A stretch of DNA of 42,960 nt from JAXDAY01 sp034679345 (GTDB lineage: Bacteria; Eisenbacteria; RBG-16-71-46; CAIMUX01; VGJL01): contig JAXDAY010000006.1 of NCBI GenBank assembly GCA_034679345.1, forward strand, positions 1 to 42,960. Direction: 5' to 3'. The notes beneath the pieces were generated by a model. That model was not told where the DNA came from. It made no database searches and was given only the letters and a program-made list of their open reading frames with translations. The position numbers were made by a program, and so were the translations under genes. Shown here piece by piece: positions 42,590 to 42,960 of the stretch (position 1 is its first letter; every line of letters starts with the position of its first letter).

Positions 42590-42960
42590 TCATCCGATCC
42601 CCCGTGAGATGATCTTCTCCCCCTGAAGCACGAGAAGCGGTGGGCCGTCGGGTCGGCAGCCGAGCTCGAATCTCAGCCGGTAGGGCGCCCGGCCGCTGAT
42701 CCGGACCCTCCCCTCGTGCACGCCGTGACGATGGTGCCCATGGCAGAGGGTCGCGCGGTTGTGGGCATCGTCGCTCCCGCCCTGCGAGCGGAACTCGATG
42801 TGGTGATCCTCGAGCTGGCTGCGACTCGTGCAACCCGGTACGACGCAGCGGTAGTGGTCCCGGCGCAGGATCCTCTCGCGTGTCGGTTTGCGCTCCGGGT
42901 CCTGGCGGAGCCATGCCCTGCTCACCGCCGCGAAGAGGCCGGTCAAGGCGACCCAGGTGG
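42590..42960 (-). CDS. HNH endonuclease domain protein (partial, cut by the window edge)
   Basis: The reading frame is open to the window end, so the true start lies beyond 42960. About 123 residues are visible. LRRDHYRCVVPGCTSRSQLEDHHIEFRSQGGSDDAHNRATLCHGHHRHGVHEGRVRI is a full HNH fold, with the Cys pair, the catalytic DHH, the Asn, and the H-x2-H end. It cuts or nicks DNA; the usual setting is DUF222-type or mobile-element proteins, but the N-terminal part needed to decide is missing. Confidence 0.85.
   Translation of the reverse strand, partial: TWVALTGLFAAVSRAWLRQDPERKPTRERILRRDHYRCVVPGCTSRSQLEDHHIEFRSQGGSDDAHNRATLCHGHHRHGVHEGRVRISGRAPYRLRFELGCRPDGPPLLVLQGEKIISRGIG

Noticed and set aside
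1..42960. CRISPR arrays, insertion sequences, tRNA or rRNA genes
   Set aside because: No regular direct repeats, transposase motifs, cloverleaf sequences or rRNA segments were noticed; the gaps between genes are mostly below 250 bases.

Overview
The window is high-GC DNA densely packed with genes on both strands. It most resembles a member of the FCB group with a type IX secretion system, such as the Eisenbacteria, Krumholzibacteria or Latescibacteria lineages. This placement is inference. It rests on five secreted proteins that end in a FlgD-like/T9SS-type C-terminal sorting domain (genes at 336, 2607, 9583, 17288 and 29813), a PorV/PorQ-family outer-membrane protein at 34264, and a sigma-54 regulatory island. 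No rRNA, tRNA, CRISPR array or transposase was seen.

The most notable content is at 336-4649 (minus strand). Two tandem paralogues encode secreted thioredoxin-fold (Omp28-like) proteins. In both, the first Cys of the thioredoxin Cys-x-x-Cys motif is replaced by an in-frame TGA, giving Trp-U-Thr-Tyr-Cys-Pro and Trp-U-Ser-Tyr-Cys-Pro. Each TGA lies between an in-frame signal peptide and about 640 in-frame residues. Each is followed at the right distance by a small GC hairpin that fits the bacterial SECIS model. I read them as two exported selenoproteins with a redox-active Sec-x-x-Cys centre. Ordinary gene calling starts downstream of the TGA and loses both the signal peptide and the active site.

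From 4856 to 12292 there is a membrane TPR protein, a P-type cation ATPase that overlaps it tail to tail, a papain-family secreted protease and a DinB-like protein. From 12437 to 16291 there is a compact regulatory island: a small exported protein, a TPR-plus-AAA+ sigma-54 activator, a near-consensus sigma-54 promoter, and two translationally coupled small secreted proteins. From 16675 to 20556 there is a secreted metzincin-like metalloprotein with a partner gene and a strong shared terminator. From 20583 to 25988 there are a lipoprotein, an ImmA/IrrE-type peptidase, a glycosyltransferase, a BtpA-family protein, an outer-membrane barrel and two Hsp20 chaperones. Next come metE, a LOG-family protein, a two-gene secreted unit with an S74 autoprocessing domain, the thiamine operon thiD-thiE-thiL, and a long same-strand run (PorV-like, DppA-like peptidase, M28 peptidase, U32 protein, ROK kinase). 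A rubrerythrin and a partial HNH endonuclease close the window.

Together the genes describe an envelope-focused organism that exports proteases and redox proteins through a T9SS-like route. Very short spacings (ATGA or GTGA overlaps in thiDEL, dppA/M28 and U32/ROK) mark real operons. TGA is also used as an ordinary stop in many of these genes, so the two internal TGA codons are local recoding events and not a changed genetic code.
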